64,000 nt of DNA. Origin: Zooshikella sp050749885. Lineage in GTDB: Bacteria; Pseudomonadota; Gammaproteobacteria; Pseudomonadales; Zooshikellaceae. Each line of letters starts with the position of its first letter. The first letter of the stretch is position 1. A program made the position numbers and the translations under genes. The stretch spans positions 62,001 through 126,000 of the forward strand of contig NZ_JBOIUB010000011.1 in NCBI RefSeq assembly GCF_050749885.1, written 5' to 3'. The notes beneath the pieces were generated by a model that saw only the letters and a list, made by a program, of their open reading frames with translations, searched no databases and was not told the origin of the DNA. Shown piece after piece: positions 45,334 through 54,816 of the stretch.

Positions 45334-45978
45334 TTACCGAGTATAGTTTTTGGATGCATTTTCGAGAGCATCAATATCATTTGCACAGATATATTTTTTT
45401 AACGCATTAAATTTCTGCTCAGGCCAATCATACACCTTTAGATGAAGAATTCTTTCTATAACATTTTCCGGAAATCGAGTTTTAACGACTTTTGCAGGAT
45501 TACCAGCCACAATCGTGTAAGGTGCAACATCCTTTGTTACCACAGCATTGGCTGCTATCACAGCACCTTCGCCTATTTCAATTCCAGGCATAATCATTGC
45601 CCGCATTCCTATCCATGCACCATCATGAATAATAGTATCGCCTTTTCCTTCATATGACGCTGTCACTTGATCAATAAAAGGATAAAGACTAAACCAATTA
45701 ATCTGATGGTTATGATTGCCTCCCATTAAAATAACAGCTTCAGCGGCAATACACACATAATCACCAATATAGAGTTTATCAACCGTCCATGGCGACTCCC
45801 AGGCCTTCAAACTGTACTCATCACCATATAAATAACGTACTACTGACTCTTCAAAACTGCCACCCCAAGCGTCACTGTAATAGCTATGGGTTCCTTTAAT
45901 ATGAATATTGGGGTTTTTAACCGTTTCATGCAAAAGCTCAACTTTTGACCAATGTTTTTGTCTATTCGACTCACTCAT
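45334..45978 (-). CDS. CatB-like xenobiotic O-acyltransferase (hexapeptide repeat)
   Basis: Acetyl-CoA-dependent acyltransferase of the xenobiotic acetyltransferase (XAT) group, relatives of which acetylate chloramphenicol or streptogramins. The 214-residue length matches CatB (about 210). Seen: HIKGTHSYYSDAWGGSFEESVVRYL, the KLYIGDYVCIAAEAVILMGGNHNH segment with the likely catalytic His, and left-handed beta-helix hexapeptides DTIIHDGAWIGMRAMIMPGIEIGEGAVIAANAVVTKDV, then YTIVAGNPAKVVKTRF. Whether chloramphenicol is the substrate cannot be told; many chromosomal members act on other hydroxyl compounds. Stand-alone gene. Confidence 0.85.
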   Translation of the reverse strand: MSESNRQKHWSKVELLHETVKNPNIHIKGTHSYYSDAWGGSFEESVVRYLYGDEYSLKAWESPWTVDKLYIGDYVCIAAEAVILMGGNHNHQINWFSLYPFIDQVTASYEGKGDTIIHDGAWIGMRAMIMPGIEIGEGAVIAANAVVTKDVAPYTIVAGNPAKVVKTRFPENVIERILHLKVYDWPEQKFNALKKYICANDIDALENASKNYTR

Positions 45979-46314
45979 GTTGTTGTCATTCCTAACTGTA
46001 AAGTGACTAGCACAGATACTCAGCAGTCACTCTAGTATAACGACGTTAAAGCTTTCAGTCATTGCCACCTTCTAATATACTCTCAAGTGTGGATGGGAAC
46101 CTTTCTCATTTAACATGATCCAAAGAACACGTGTATATATAGTGAGCTATTAAGAGAACTGCATGAACGACAACTGCTTGTGTAAGAAAGTCATTATATA
46201 AAGAGTGTATAACTACCCAAGTCAACACTATACATGGTGGTTGCCGCCATAAAAAATAAAGCTCATGGCTATTTTAGATAAATAAGATTTGACTGATGAT
46301 AAAGGTAAGCAGCA
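45979..46314. other. Divergent intergenic region before yceJ
   Basis: About 335 bases with no gene. A ribosome site AAGG lies nine bases before the yceJ ATG. No clear operator or hairpin found. Confidence 0.4.
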
Positions 46315-46878
46315 ATGCCTAAACTGAAAAATACCAAAGATGAATACGGCTGGATCTCTATCAGTCTACACTGGCTTGTTGCTATTTCAGTTATAGGTCT
46401 TTTTATTCTAGGCTTATGGATGCGAAGTCTAAGCTATTATGACCCCTGGTATCGACTTGGACCTGATATTCACAAAAGTATAGGTATCATCTTATTCGCC
46501 GTACTTGTTTTCCGTGTATTAGTGAGACTGTTTAACCCTCCACCAGCCCCGCTACCTTCATTAAGTAAATTTGAGCGTGTTGCGGCTCATGGTGTGCATT
46601 TACTTTTATATTTGTTGCTTTTCTGCATCATGATAAGTGGTTATCTGATCTCAACAGCTGATGGCAGATCTATTGAAGTTTTTAATTGGTTTAGTATACC
46701 TGCACTCGTAACAGGCATCGAACATCAGGAAGATCTTGCAGGTGAAATCCATTATTACCTTGCACTTTCTGTCATTATACTTGCCGTTATTCATGCCCTT
46801 GCTGCATTTAAACATCACATCATTGATAAAGATAATACACTCAAACGAATTTTGGGATTAAGTAAACCTTCCCAATAA
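46315..46878 (+). CDS. yceJ: Cytochrome b561 (YceJ family)
   Basis: A 187-residue inner-membrane di-haem b-type cytochrome that oxidises ubiquinol. Four membrane helices are evident. Haem-ligand His appear in SLHWLVA (near 19), DIHKSIG (near 53), HGVHLLLY and EIHYYLA (C-terminal helix). The gene is 34 bases before yceI, the classic yceJ-yceI pair. In E. coli superoxide oxidase activity is reported for the related CybB; here the role is inferred by family. Confidence 0.9.
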   Translation: MPKLKNTKDEYGWISISLHWLVAISVIGLFILGLWMRSLSYYDPWYRLGPDIHKSIGIILFAVLVFRVLVRLFNPPPAPLPSLSKFERVAAHGVHLLLYLLLFCIMISGYLISTADGRSIEVFNWFSIPALVTGIEHQEDLAGEIHYYLALSVIILAVIHALAAFKHHIIDKDNTLKRILGLSKPSQ

Positions 46879-46912
46879 ACCAACACAAAACTATATGTAA
46901 AAAGGAGACCTC

Positions 46913-47500
46913 ATGAGCACTCTACGTAAAACTCTGGCAATCGCATTATTACCTGTTTCAATGTCTTTTGCTTCTATCGCATCAGCCGCTGACTATGTCA
47001 TTGACACTAAAGGTGCCCATGCCTTTATTCAATTTAAAATCAAACATCTTGGCTATAGCTGGTTAGTAGGCCGTTTTAATGAGTTTGAGGGTACATTCAG
47101 CTACGATGATAAAAAACCAGCAGATTCAAAAATCAACGTAACAATTAAAACAGCTAGTGTTGACTCTAACCATGCAGAGCGTGACAAACACATTCGCAGT
47201 AAAGACTTTTTGAATGTAAACAAACACCCCACGGCAACGTTCAAAAGTAAAAAAGTCACTGAAAATGGTAATGGCACAGCAAAACTTATTGGGGATCTAA
47301 CACTTAATGGCGTCACCAAAGAAGTTGCGATTGACGTTAATAAAATTGGTGAAGGAAAAGATCCTTGGGGTGGTTATCGTGCAGGCTTTGAAGGTACAAC
47401 AAAGTTTGCCTTAAAGGATTTCAATATTAACTACGACCTTGGTCCCGCATCGCAAGAAGTTGAAATGTATTTATCTATCGAAGGTGTTCGCAAATCATAG
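46913..47500 (+). CDS. yceI: YceI-family periplasmic lipid-binding protein
   Basis: A 195-residue periplasmic protein with a signal peptide (about 1-25, ending ASA). The lipocalin-like fold binds polyisoprenoid such as ubiquinone. Seen: YVIDTKGAHAFIQFKIKHLGYSWLVGRFNEFEGTF, then the HIRSKDFLNVNKHPTATFKS motif, GDLTLNGVTKEV and GFEGTTKFALKDF, all typical. AAAGGAG sits just upstream of the ATG. Paired with yceJ, probably one operon. A hairpin follows at 47534-47560. Confidence 0.95.
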   Translation: MSTLRKTLAIALLPVSMSFASIASAADYVIDTKGAHAFIQFKIKHLGYSWLVGRFNEFEGTFSYDDKKPADSKINVTIKTASVDSNHAERDKHIRSKDFLNVNKHPTATFKSKKVTENGNGTAKLIGDLTLNGVTKEVAIDVNKIGEGKDPWGGYRAGFEGTTKFALKDFNINYDLGPASQEVEMYLSIEGVRKS

Positions 47501-47533
47501 CCGCTGTTAGTCTATCCTGAACTACCTAAACAA

Positions 47534-47560
47534 CTACCCTCAGTCTTCTCCTGAGGGTAG
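47534..47560 (+). terminator. Hairpin after yceI
   Basis: CTACCCTCAG (47534-47543) pairs perfectly with CTGAGGGTAG (47551-47560) around a 7-base loop, 34 bases after the yceI stop. The T tract is delayed (GCATTTTTTT from 47582), so termination may be imperfect. Confidence 0.6.
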
Positions 47561-47674
47561 AGTGACAATAGATTTCGCATTGCATTTTTTTGACGCTTAC
47601 TTTTCATATCTACCGCACCATAGCAGCATATCAAAAGTAAAATCATTTAACTCAAAAAGAAAACTTCTCACATG

Positions 47675-47950
47675 CTAGGTGACTAGTTTGAAGAGCTTTT
47701 TACCTTTTGCTGTTAATTTAACTCTGCGATAGCGAGCATCATACATTTGACTCGGCATATAACGTATCAAATTGTGTTTTTTCCCCACCTTGATGATACA
47801 ATCTAAGTCATTCTTAGATAATGTACCTCGTAATTCATTGAGTTCTCCATTACTCTCTTCTAATAATTCACAGAATTGCCGAAAACGAATCAAACCACTC
47901 ACTGTCATTTTGTCAAGATGCATCTGAGAAATTTTCTTTAGATTCTCCAT
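47675..47950 (-). CDS. Small winged-helix-like protein
   Basis: A 91-residue cytoplasmic protein. The order helix, TVSGLIRFRQFCELLEES, then NELRGTLSKNDLDCIIKVGKKHNLI, then YRRVKLTAKGKKLFK resembles a MarR-type winged helix (helix-turn-helix then a wing ending L-T-x-x-G-x-x-L). The putative recognition helix is SKNDLDCIIKVGKKHNLI. A GTG 10 codons upstream gives 101 residues; the ATG at 47950 with an AGGG about 8 bases upstream is preferred. Target genes are unknown. No confident family. Confidence 0.5.
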   Translation of the reverse strand: MENLKKISQMHLDKMTVSGLIRFRQFCELLEESNGELNELRGTLSKNDLDCIIKVGKKHNLIRYMPSQMYDARYRRVKLTAKGKKLFKLVT

Positions 47951-47980
47951 CCTTGAATCCCTGTTATTCTCGTTTTTCAC

Positions 47981-48425
47981 TATTGTGCTTTTACTTATAT
48001 CATCCTTAAAGAGAATCTTTCTAAGGTGATTTTTTTATTACCTGAATGACCTTGTCACTCCAATACAGTTAACGAGCAATATGACCATTCAATATAAAAA
48101 CACAGTTTAACCTATTACTAAACGAGAAATTATATCAAAATAATTTATACACTACACTTAATAATTTACCTCTTGCACAGATTTAACTCTAATACTTATT
48201 AGAATCATCCGTAAACTGATGTATATAAATAGAAGGAAAGTAATAGTGGGAATGACTTAAATAGCAGTTTTTAGCGTTTAACAAAAACCAGAAACAAAAC
48301 AAAAGTACAAAAAATTTAACTGAATCTCATGCTTCCTGTCCATATTTATTTTTAGAGGGGCCTTAGCATCAAAGTATGCAACTGTCGATAACGATTATTC
48401 TCTATCTTGGTTTTATTCTTTACCT
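47981..48425. other. AT-rich intergenic region
   Basis: About 445 bases with no gene, repeat or terminator that I could recognise. Confidence 0.4.
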
Positions 48426-51293
48426 TCAACCTGGGTCAGCAGTTTCTTTGTTTTCAGCTGGAGGTATTGGTGAAATATAGCCAATACCCAATAACAATGA
48501 GCCAACAACTAAAAAAGCTGCAATTCTAGCTAACGTGCCAGTTGATGATAAATCAATAATAAAGAGTTTTATCACAACAACAGACAATAGGACTACAGCA
48601 CTAATCCATAACCAACGCCATTGGATTCGCGCACTATAAAACATGAGTGCAGCCCCAGTTAATGCCCAAAATATAGAGTAAACCGCTTGCACTAATGCTG
48701 AAGAAAACATTATTGAAAAGTCATAGTAAATTCCAACCCAATGGTGAAGCACTCTCGCAATAATGATATTGGCCCAAATAAAAGCAGCCCCGCCTAATAA
48801 GCCATACAAAATCTGATATTCAACTCTAGGAAACAGCTGGTTACGGCGGCAACGAATCCACCAGCGGACAGTGAGTATCCAGCTAACTAGCCACACAAGA
48901 TCAATAGGGTTTAACAACGGAATAAAAATTAAAGGTTGAGTATCTCCAGGATGTCCCAGGGAAATTAGCTGCCAGAACAGCATGACGGCTAACAAAGGCA
49001 TTGCTGTTAATCGCCAATAAGCTCGTTGATGTGCTGTTACAGGCCAGGTATGATGAAACTGTATTCCAGCAAAAATCAGCAATGGTCCAAACATCAATGC
49101 ACAAAAAACCCACGCACTTGTAGTGTCAAACCATAACTTAGCAAATTCATACCCGCCCCAACTAAAAAGAATCGCTAACATCCATGCACAGACAGCGTGG
49201 TTAATTCCCCGCAAGGGAAGTACCCAAGGCATCCAATCTCCTCGCCACAGCTGCTGTATTAGCCAGACAAAGGTTAAGGGCCATAACCAGAAACCACCAT
49301 CACTAATGGGACTCTCCTTTGTCAGTATAAAAGCCATAAGGGTTACAGCCATTAATGTTATAAACAACCATATATGTGACTGTAATAATGGCCAGTCAAA
49401 CCATTCATCGACCACTTGAAAAACAACACTGGTCATCACAGCAAACACGAGTAAAACAGTCAAAAACCACCGATCAGCAATAAATATGTCAAAATGATTC
49501 ATTGCCCCGCCATACCACCAGCAAAGCCCCCACAACCAGCCAATGGTTTCTAACCAAGTAGAACTGCGCCAGTTTACTGGTGCTAATTTGAACGACCAGT
49601 AAGCACTAAAAAAAGCAGCTAACGCGATAAGAGACGTTGCCAGCCAATTAGAAGGTAATGCCGCAATCAAGGTATAACTAGGGGCAATATCAAACAAGAA
49701 AATTCCTGCCGATAAAAGCTGTAATAAAATTCCAAACCACATGAGTTTGCGGTTCAACCGACGTAACGCTAACCATACTAAACCCGCGCCCTCAATCGCC
49801 CAGGCAGCACTACTCCACTGTCCATCTAATGCTAAAGGTAATGATATACTGCAAAATACTAAGCCCAAGGCGTAATAAACCTGGCCTAATAAGGGAAGTG
49901 TCATAGTCGTTGTTTTTTTCATTACCTGTGCCAAGCCAAAATAACACCCCCCTAAAATAAGAGCACTAAACGCAAGTGCATACGGTTTATGTTGTGTTAA
50001 TAACGTTTGCCAGGAAAAAGCGACTATGGGAGAACCTAAAACCAGTGTGCTGTCGACATACAATCCAGAAGTTATCCACCCTCCTTGCTGTTGAAGATAT
50101 TGAGAAAATTGCATTTTTATCTGACGCGCATAGAGCAGGCCAATGAGTGTATACAAAACTAAGAAAGCGATAAGAAATAATTCAACGGATACAAAGAAGC
50201 TAGGTTGATAACGCGTAACACCCCAGGCTGATGCAATAACAACTGTAAACACAAAACCTAGAACATTAAGTAATCGCCAAGCCTTAAACCAAGAGATCAA
50301 TGCAATTCCAATATTAAGCAATAAATAAAAGCTGAAAAGATGAATATAGTTACCTTGCCCTGTTGATATCAACACCGGTGCTAAGAAACCTGCCACGAGT
50401 GCTAATATGGCCATACTACGTGCATCTTGCAAAATGGCGAGATAGGCCGTTATCCCAATTAATGACAGCATCAGCACAAAGGTGATAAGTGAGCTAAGAA
50501 GTTGGTAATAACTGAAGGCAGCAAACAATGTTAAATATACAATGCCTATTCCCCCGCCTTGCACAATTAAACTATAGAGCCTACGGGTATGACGTATTTT
50601 CCACCCAAAAGCCAATAATCCCACCCCTAAAGTACATACAGCCAGTAGTCGCAGCTCAATGGAAATGAGATCTTGTTCAGCTACATACTTCAACAAAAAG
50701 GCAACGCCAAACAACAAGACAATAATACCCACTCTCACAACGACATTACCTGTCGTGAAATAGTTGATCACAAAGGTAATAAATCGAGAGATAACATCAG
50801 GCTGATAACTATCTTTTACCCTTTCTTCTGACCACTTCTGTTCTGTAGAACCTACATGCTCCTCTGCATAAGTCCTAACATTACTCTCTTCTGCTTGGCT
50901 CTGAGCTGCAAAGTTCTGTGGTTGATCGGCAACATCGCTTTCTTGTTCCAATTCAGATTTAGCCGAAAAGGCAACACTGGTTGTTGCTATGACCGCTGGC
51001 TCAGCAGCAACTTGTTCAACGGAAACTGTATTAGTACTGGTGGAATCAGCCTCCTTCTTAGGCATAACCTTATCCATTGGCGATGAGGTTGAAGGCTTAT
51101 CTGTAGCAGAAAAAAAAGAAGAAAGTTGTTGTGTTAATTCAGCTACTTGTTTGCTTAGCGCAGTGATTTGCTCACTTGAATGCTTTAGCTGAATACGTAA
51201 CTCGCTAATGGCACCTTGTAAAAAAAAGTTCCATATAATCAGGCCAATCACCATTAAAGGAACTAACCCTACAAGTATTATTAACAACTCCAT
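48426..51293 (-). CDS. DUF2339 large polytopic membrane protein
   Basis: A 955-residue protein. A first helix (about 5-27) is followed by a short coiled coil (ELRIQLKHSSEQITALSKQVAELTQQL) and a Ser/Glu-rich cytosolic or periplasmic linker to about 165. The remainder holds about two dozen membrane helices, beginning GNVVVRVGIIVLLFGVAFLLKYVAEQ, the diagnostic DUF2339 opening, and including AILALVAGFLAPVLISTGQGNYIHLFSFY and the AWAIEGAGLVWLALRR block. Function is not known; some relatives are reported in envelope or polysaccharide contexts. No neighbours on the same strand within 300 bases, so likely single-gene. Confidence 0.9.
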   Translation of the reverse strand: MELLIILVGLVPLMVIGLIIWNFFLQGAISELRIQLKHSSEQITALSKQVAELTQQLSSFFSATDKPSTSSPMDKVMPKKEADSTSTNTVSVEQVAAEPAVIATTSVAFSAKSELEQESDVADQPQNFAAQSQAEESNVRTYAEEHVGSTEQKWSEERVKDSYQPDVISRFITFVINYFTTGNVVVRVGIIVLLFGVAFLLKYVAEQDLISIELRLLAVCTLGVGLLAFGWKIRHTRRLYSLIVQGGGIGIVYLTLFAAFSYYQLLSSLITFVLMLSLIGITAYLAILQDARSMAILALVAGFLAPVLISTGQGNYIHLFSFYLLLNIGIALISWFKAWRLLNVLGFVFTVVIASAWGVTRYQPSFFVSVELFLIAFLVLYTLIGLLYARQIKMQFSQYLQQQGGWITSGLYVDSTLVLGSPIVAFSWQTLLTQHKPYALAFSALILGGCYFGLAQVMKKTTTMTLPLLGQVYYALGLVFCSISLPLALDGQWSSAAWAIEGAGLVWLALRRLNRKLMWFGILLQLLSAGIFLFDIAPSYTLIAALPSNWLATSLIALAAFFSAYWSFKLAPVNWRSSTWLETIGWLWGLCWWYGGAMNHFDIFIADRWFLTVLLVFAVMTSVVFQVVDEWFDWPLLQSHIWLFITLMAVTLMAFILTKESPISDGGFWLWPLTFVWLIQQLWRGDWMPWVLPLRGINHAVCAWMLAILFSWGGYEFAKLWFDTTSAWVFCALMFGPLLIFAGIQFHHTWPVTAHQRAYWRLTAMPLLAVMLFWQLISLGHPGDTQPLIFIPLLNPIDLVWLVSWILTVRWWIRCRRNQLFPRVEYQILYGLLGGAAFIWANIIIARVLHHWVGIYYDFSIMFSSALVQAVYSIFWALTGAALMFYSARIQWRWLWISAVVLLSVVVIKLFIIDLSSTGTLARIAAFLVVGSLLLGIGYISPIPPAENKETADPG

Positions 51294-51608
51294 GGCAGTT
51301 ACCCATGCTTTAACTATTTATAATGTTTAAGGTACCTTTCCAGGTGGTCACTCTGAACAGCTCTTTTAATAAGACCTTAATACCATGTAACTTCTCGGCA
51401 TATGTCTTCTATAAGGAAAAAGTAGGTGGCATGTTCAATGTAGCATATTTCACGCACCCTCATGACACACATACCCTATCTTTTCATTGATGAACTATCT
51501 GTTATAGCAGTTTGAAATATAAAATAAGTGGGGAGAAAGCAGGTAATGAGGGTTTCCATAAACCCTCAAACGAGGTAAATAAGACGTTTTAAGAAAATAA
51601 GAAGGGAA
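51294..51608. other. Intergenic region with hairpin after trmB
   Basis: TGAGGGTTT (51547-51555) and AAACCCTCA (51560-51568) form a perfect stem with a CCAT loop about 40 bases after the trmB stop on the minus strand. No clear T tract; a weak terminator or stabiliser. Nothing else seen. Confidence 0.5.
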
Positions 51609-52313
51609 TTATTCCGAACGTTGATAAATCATGTCCCAAACACCATGTCCTAAGCGATGACCACGTTTTTCAAACTTCGTTAAAGGTCTAAAGTCTGGAC
51701 GCTCAATATATGGATAGTGTTCAGTTGCAGTATTCCGAAAACCATTGGCTTCTGCTAAAACACTCACCATATGTTCTGCATAGTTTTCCCAGTCAGTCGC
51801 TAAATGAAACAGCCCTTCACGCTCTAATCTTGAACGCACAAGTTCAACAAAAGCGGGCTGTACCAAGCGCCGTTTATGATGACGCTTTTTATGCCAAGGA
51901 TCAGGAAAATAAAGCTGAACCCGTGCCAGTGAAGACTCAGGAATGCAGTGCTTAAAAACCTCTACAGCATCATGACAGAATACTCTTAGGTTAGTTAACC
52001 CTTGCTTATCAGCTTCATTTAGCAATGCACCGACTCCAGGTCGATGAACCTCAATACCAATAAAATTGGTATCAGGTGCCAGCCTAGCCATTTCTAACAG
52101 TGAGTGCCCCATACCAAACCCAATTTCAACAACGGTTGGTGCATTTCGGCCAAATAACTGGGCAAGATCAATTTGTTCAGGAACGAACTCCAGCCCCATC
52201 TTCGGCCAAACTTCATTCCAACCTCGCTGCTGTCCCGCTGTCATCCGCCCTGCACGAATGACAAAGCTTTTAACAACCCGGTGCTGCCTACCCGGTACAG
52301 AATCCTCTGTCAT
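51609..52313 (-). CDS. trmB: tRNA (guanine-N7-)-methyltransferase
   Basis: Forms m7G46 in tRNA variable loops using S-adenosylmethionine. The 234-residue length is typical. Motifs: PTVVEIGFGMGHSLLEMA (SAM loop), NFIGIEVHRPGVGALL, LARVQLYFPDPWHKKRHHKRRLVQ (catalytic Asp and tRNA contacts), HLATDWENYAEHM and the conserved TKFEKRGHRLGHGVWD end. ATG at 52313 is chosen over an adjacent GTG; GAG lies 8 bases upstream. Neighbouring minus-strand DUF423 gene is 215 bases upstream. Confidence 0.96.
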   Translation of the reverse strand: MTEDSVPGRQHRVVKSFVIRAGRMTAGQQRGWNEVWPKMGLEFVPEQIDLAQLFGRNAPTVVEIGFGMGHSLLEMARLAPDTNFIGIEVHRPGVGALLNEADKQGLTNLRVFCHDAVEVFKHCIPESSLARVQLYFPDPWHKKRHHKRRLVQPAFVELVRSRLEREGLFHLATDWENYAEHMVSVLAEANGFRNTATEHYPYIERPDFRPLTKFEKRGHRLGHGVWDMIYQRSE

Positions 52314-52528
52314 CACTTTATCTCAACTTCACAATAACGCTCAGTTCCACCAAGAATGATGTGACCTCCTAAGGCCAGCTCTAAGCACTAGCCCAAACTG
52401 AGCCCCATCCAATATCCTGGCGCTTACTTCAATAAAGTGCAGATTATAGGGATTAGCCAGGTCAAAACCAGACTTGATTGCAAGATTAGTGTAATCATTA
52501 AAGTTTGCGTTACTCACAACTTTCAGTA

Positions 52529-52921
52529 CTAATCTACTTTATGGCTGAGGCTGGAGTGTTTTCGGGCTAATATCACTAACAACAACCAGCCTAACAGTAA
52601 CAGAGTCCCGCCAAGAGGCGTAATCATACCAAGCCAACGAATACCTGTGATGCTGAGTGAATAAAGACTGCCAGAAAATAGTATTAAACCTGTTAAAAAA
52701 CAGCAACCAGCCCAGTTAAGCATTTTGTGCTGTATATGGGCACTCAGCAAGGCAATGCCCAACAAAGCAAACGTATGGTAAAAATGATAGTTCACGGCGG
52801 TTTCATAAACTGCCTGTAAGTGAGGTGTCATTGAGGATTGTAAACTGTGAGCTCCAAATGCCCCCAAGGCAACCGCTAAAAGTCCACTGATCCCACTGAC
52901 ATGTAACCAACGATAATTCAT
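52529..52921 (-). CDS. DUF423 (YgdD/TMEM256-type) membrane protein
   Basis: A 130-residue inner-membrane protein with four hydrophobic helices. The opening VSGISGLLAVALGAFGAHSLQ and NYHFYHTFALLGIALL, then FLTGLILFSGSLYSLSITGIRWLGMITPLGGTLLLLGWLLL are diagnostic for DUF423. GAGAG lies about 8 bases before the ATG. In Pseudomonas this gene sits near trmB as here, though the thiS-thiG genes usual between them are absent. Function unknown. Confidence 0.9.
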   Translation of the reverse strand: MNYRWLHVSGISGLLAVALGAFGAHSLQSSMTPHLQAVYETAVNYHFYHTFALLGIALLSAHIQHKMLNWAGCCFLTGLILFSGSLYSLSITGIRWLGMITPLGGTLLLLGWLLLVILARKHSSLSHKVD

Positions 52922-53343
52922 TTTGCTCTCAACTCTCCTTCATGACAGATACTTGTTCACTAGGGCCTAGCAGTATTAATACACAAAAGTAAAGCTCAGC
53001 ACTAATTCGCAAAACAAGAAACGTCTCGTATGAAAATAGATATGGAAGCAAAAAAGAAATGACGTCCTTGTCCTTGCGCCACATGTTAACCAGGAGTGGT
53101 TAAACGAAGCTATAAAGATCATTCTGTCATGAGAAACAAATTAACCACTCAGTTACTTACATAAGTCATGCCACATTATGTTTTCCGGTATAAAACAGAT
53201 CATTACAAAAAAACAAAGAACGCAGATGACAGCATTTGAAAATTAACCTGACACCTGTACAAGATTAGGCGGGAGTGACCGTATACAAGCTTAATCACGA
53301 TTTGGGGGTAAAAAGAGCCTGATAGCCAGGCTCCCTAAAAACA
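52922..53343. other. Intergenic region with an operator-like palindrome
   Basis: No gene. TTAACCA (53086-53092), GGAG, TGGTTAA (53097-53103) is an 18-base inverted repeat about 165 bases before the DUF423 start, and a half copy TTAACCACT occurs near 53139. The terminator of the next gene lies at 53315-53333. Confidence 0.4.
53309..53333 (-). terminator. Terminator of the third PEP-CTERM gene
   Basis: GAGCCTG (53315-53321) pairs with CAGGCTC (53327-53333) around ATAGC. On the minus strand it is followed by TTTTTACC. It ends about 10 bases after the stop at 53344. Confidence 0.8.
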
Positions 53344-53952
53344 TTAACTGTTTTTACGGCGAAGTTGAGACATACCTAACAGCGTAACACCAAATAACAA
53401 TGCTGTTGCAGGCTCTGGAACACGTACATTATAGTTGAAATCATCCATCACCCACTGATATTCACTTTGATTTTCACTGTAAATAACCAGGCGATCAATG
53501 TTGTGCCAGTCGAGACGGACACTTAATGGCACATCGGTTCCTATATTAAATCTGTCACTTAGATAAACTTGCTGATTATCGCGCCAACCCGCAAACATAA
53601 TGTCCTGGTCATTCCAAGCCGAAGTAAAGTTAGCACCAATAAAATCAAATGTTGAGTCTTGGTTTAACCAATCGAAAATAGCAGGACCAGCTCCATATGC
53701 ATTAAAAATAGCATTAGAACCAGAAGTAACACCTGTAGTATATCCACTGTTTGTCTCAACATATTCTCGACTGTATGCAACAATAGGTGCTGACCCATTT
53801 CTTGACCATGAAAAACCACCATAGCCTTGGGGCAAAGCTGTTTCAGAAGTTCCTGGATCTAAATCATCAAATGTAATAACCCCCGCTTGAGCTGATGCGA
53901 TACATGCAACAGCAGCAACTGTTGATAGTGTACGACTTATTATTTTTATCAT
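53344..53952 (-). CDS. PEP-CTERM sorting-signal protein, unknown function
   Basis: A 202-residue secreted protein. Signal peptide about 1-23 (ending AQA), then GVITFDDLDPGTSETALPQGYGGFSWSRNGS, a beta-sandwich-like body with TFDFIGANFTSAWNDQDIMFAGWRDNQ, NIDRLVIYSENQS and WVMDDFNYNV, and a PEP-CTERM tail VPEPATALLFGVTLLGMSQLRRKNS. The pattern 'ITFDDL...GYGGF.W' and '.WVMDDF' is typical of PEP-CTERM proteins with a lectin-like carbohydrate-binding fold, a resemblance only. AGGAGA lies six bases before the ATG. The gene has its own terminator. Confidence 0.82.
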   Translation of the reverse strand: MIKIISRTLSTVAAVACIASAQAGVITFDDLDPGTSETALPQGYGGFSWSRNGSAPIVAYSREYVETNSGYTTGVTSGSNAIFNAYGAGPAIFDWLNQDSTFDFIGANFTSAWNDQDIMFAGWRDNQQVYLSDRFNIGTDVPLSVRLDWHNIDRLVIYSENQSEYQWVMDDFNYNVRVPEPATALLFGVTLLGMSQLRRKNS

Positions 53953-54190
53953 TCATTTCTCCTAATCTTTTTCTTTATTATTAGTGAGGCATGTATGTGC
54001 AATAATGCACACAATAAAAACAAATGACAATTTTTAACTCATACTTCAGTTGTAGCTTATTTAACTATTTTAAAGTTATAGATTCATTGCACTCTTATTT
54101 GATAGAGCATATTTACTACATTTAGTTGGGATTTATTGGGAGGAAAGAAAAAACAATATGTATTACAAGAGGGTAATTCGAAGGGTTAAT

Positions 54191-54223
54191 AACAACAAAC
54201 TACTCATTGTGTAGTTTGTTGTT
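54191..54223. terminator. Long perfect hairpin after the GcvR-like gene
   Basis: AACAACAAACTAC (54191-54203) pairs perfectly over 13 bases with GTAGTTTGTTGTT (54211-54223) around a 7-base loop. Lies about 20 bases after the minus-strand stop at 54242, followed by ATTAACC on that strand. AT-rich terminator candidate. Confidence 0.6.
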
Positions 54224-54241
54224 ATTACTTAAAGTAGCCTG

Positions 54242-54751
54242 CTACTGTTCAGCGAGAATATTAGCAACAACACGAACATTTAAAGCTTCAAGCTCAGCAA
54301 CAAGTGAATCCTGGTCAATATCAGTGGGTACTTTTAAGTTAAAGTCTGCTTTAAAAACACTTCGCCCTAACTCTGTTACAGCAAAGCGGTGACATTCCAT
54401 ATTACTAATACTCGCACCACAGCTTTCCAAGATATTAGATATATCATTAATAAAGCCTGGCCGGTCATCGGCTTCAACCGTCAGTTGCAATCTTTTAATA
54501 TCAACAGGTGATGGTGGCTGCACTTCCGAAATAACGGCATATAAATCAGTGATATTGGTTAACTCAGTTTGTAATGATTCCGCTTGGTCCTCATCAACCT
54601 CAACTTTAATGATTCCTGCACACTGACCTTCAAGATGACTTATTTTACTTTTTAACCACACGCCTTCTCGAGCATGAGTTTTTTCAGCTAATAATCTTAT
54701 TAAACCCGGACTTTCAGGCCCCATTAAGGTGAGAATGAACTGTTTTTTCAT
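54242..54751 (-). CDS. GcvR-like regulator with two ACT domains
   Basis: A 169-residue cytoplasmic protein with two ACT domains in tandem: residues about 4-70 (FILTLMGPESPGLIRLLAEK) and about 88-165 (LQLTVEADDRPGFINDISNIL, GASISNME). ACT domains bind amino acids; GcvR in E. coli inhibits GcvA at the glycine cleavage operon. The length (169) is near E. coli GcvR (190). The GPESPG and DDRPGF ligand loops are clear. gcvA is not in this window. It is followed by a hairpin and preceded by the DUF3360 permease on the same strand with a 65-base gap. Confidence 0.78.
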   Translation of the reverse strand: MKKQFILTLMGPESPGLIRLLAEKTHAREGVWLKSKISHLEGQCAGIIKVEVDEDQAESLQTELTNITDLYAVISEVQPPSPVDIKRLQLTVEADDRPGFINDISNILESCGASISNMECHRFAVTELGRSVFKADFNLKVPTDIDQDSLVAELEALNVRVVANILAEQ

Positions 54752-54816
54752 AGCCTATTTCCCGTAGTCAATACTGAGCCTTTATAGTGAAGGCTCAGCA
54801 TATCGATCTTTAATTA

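Noticed and set aside
52961..52980. CTAGGGCCTAGCAGTATTAA, resembling the MITE end
   Set aside because: Matches only the first seven bases of the element end and then diverges; no partner end.
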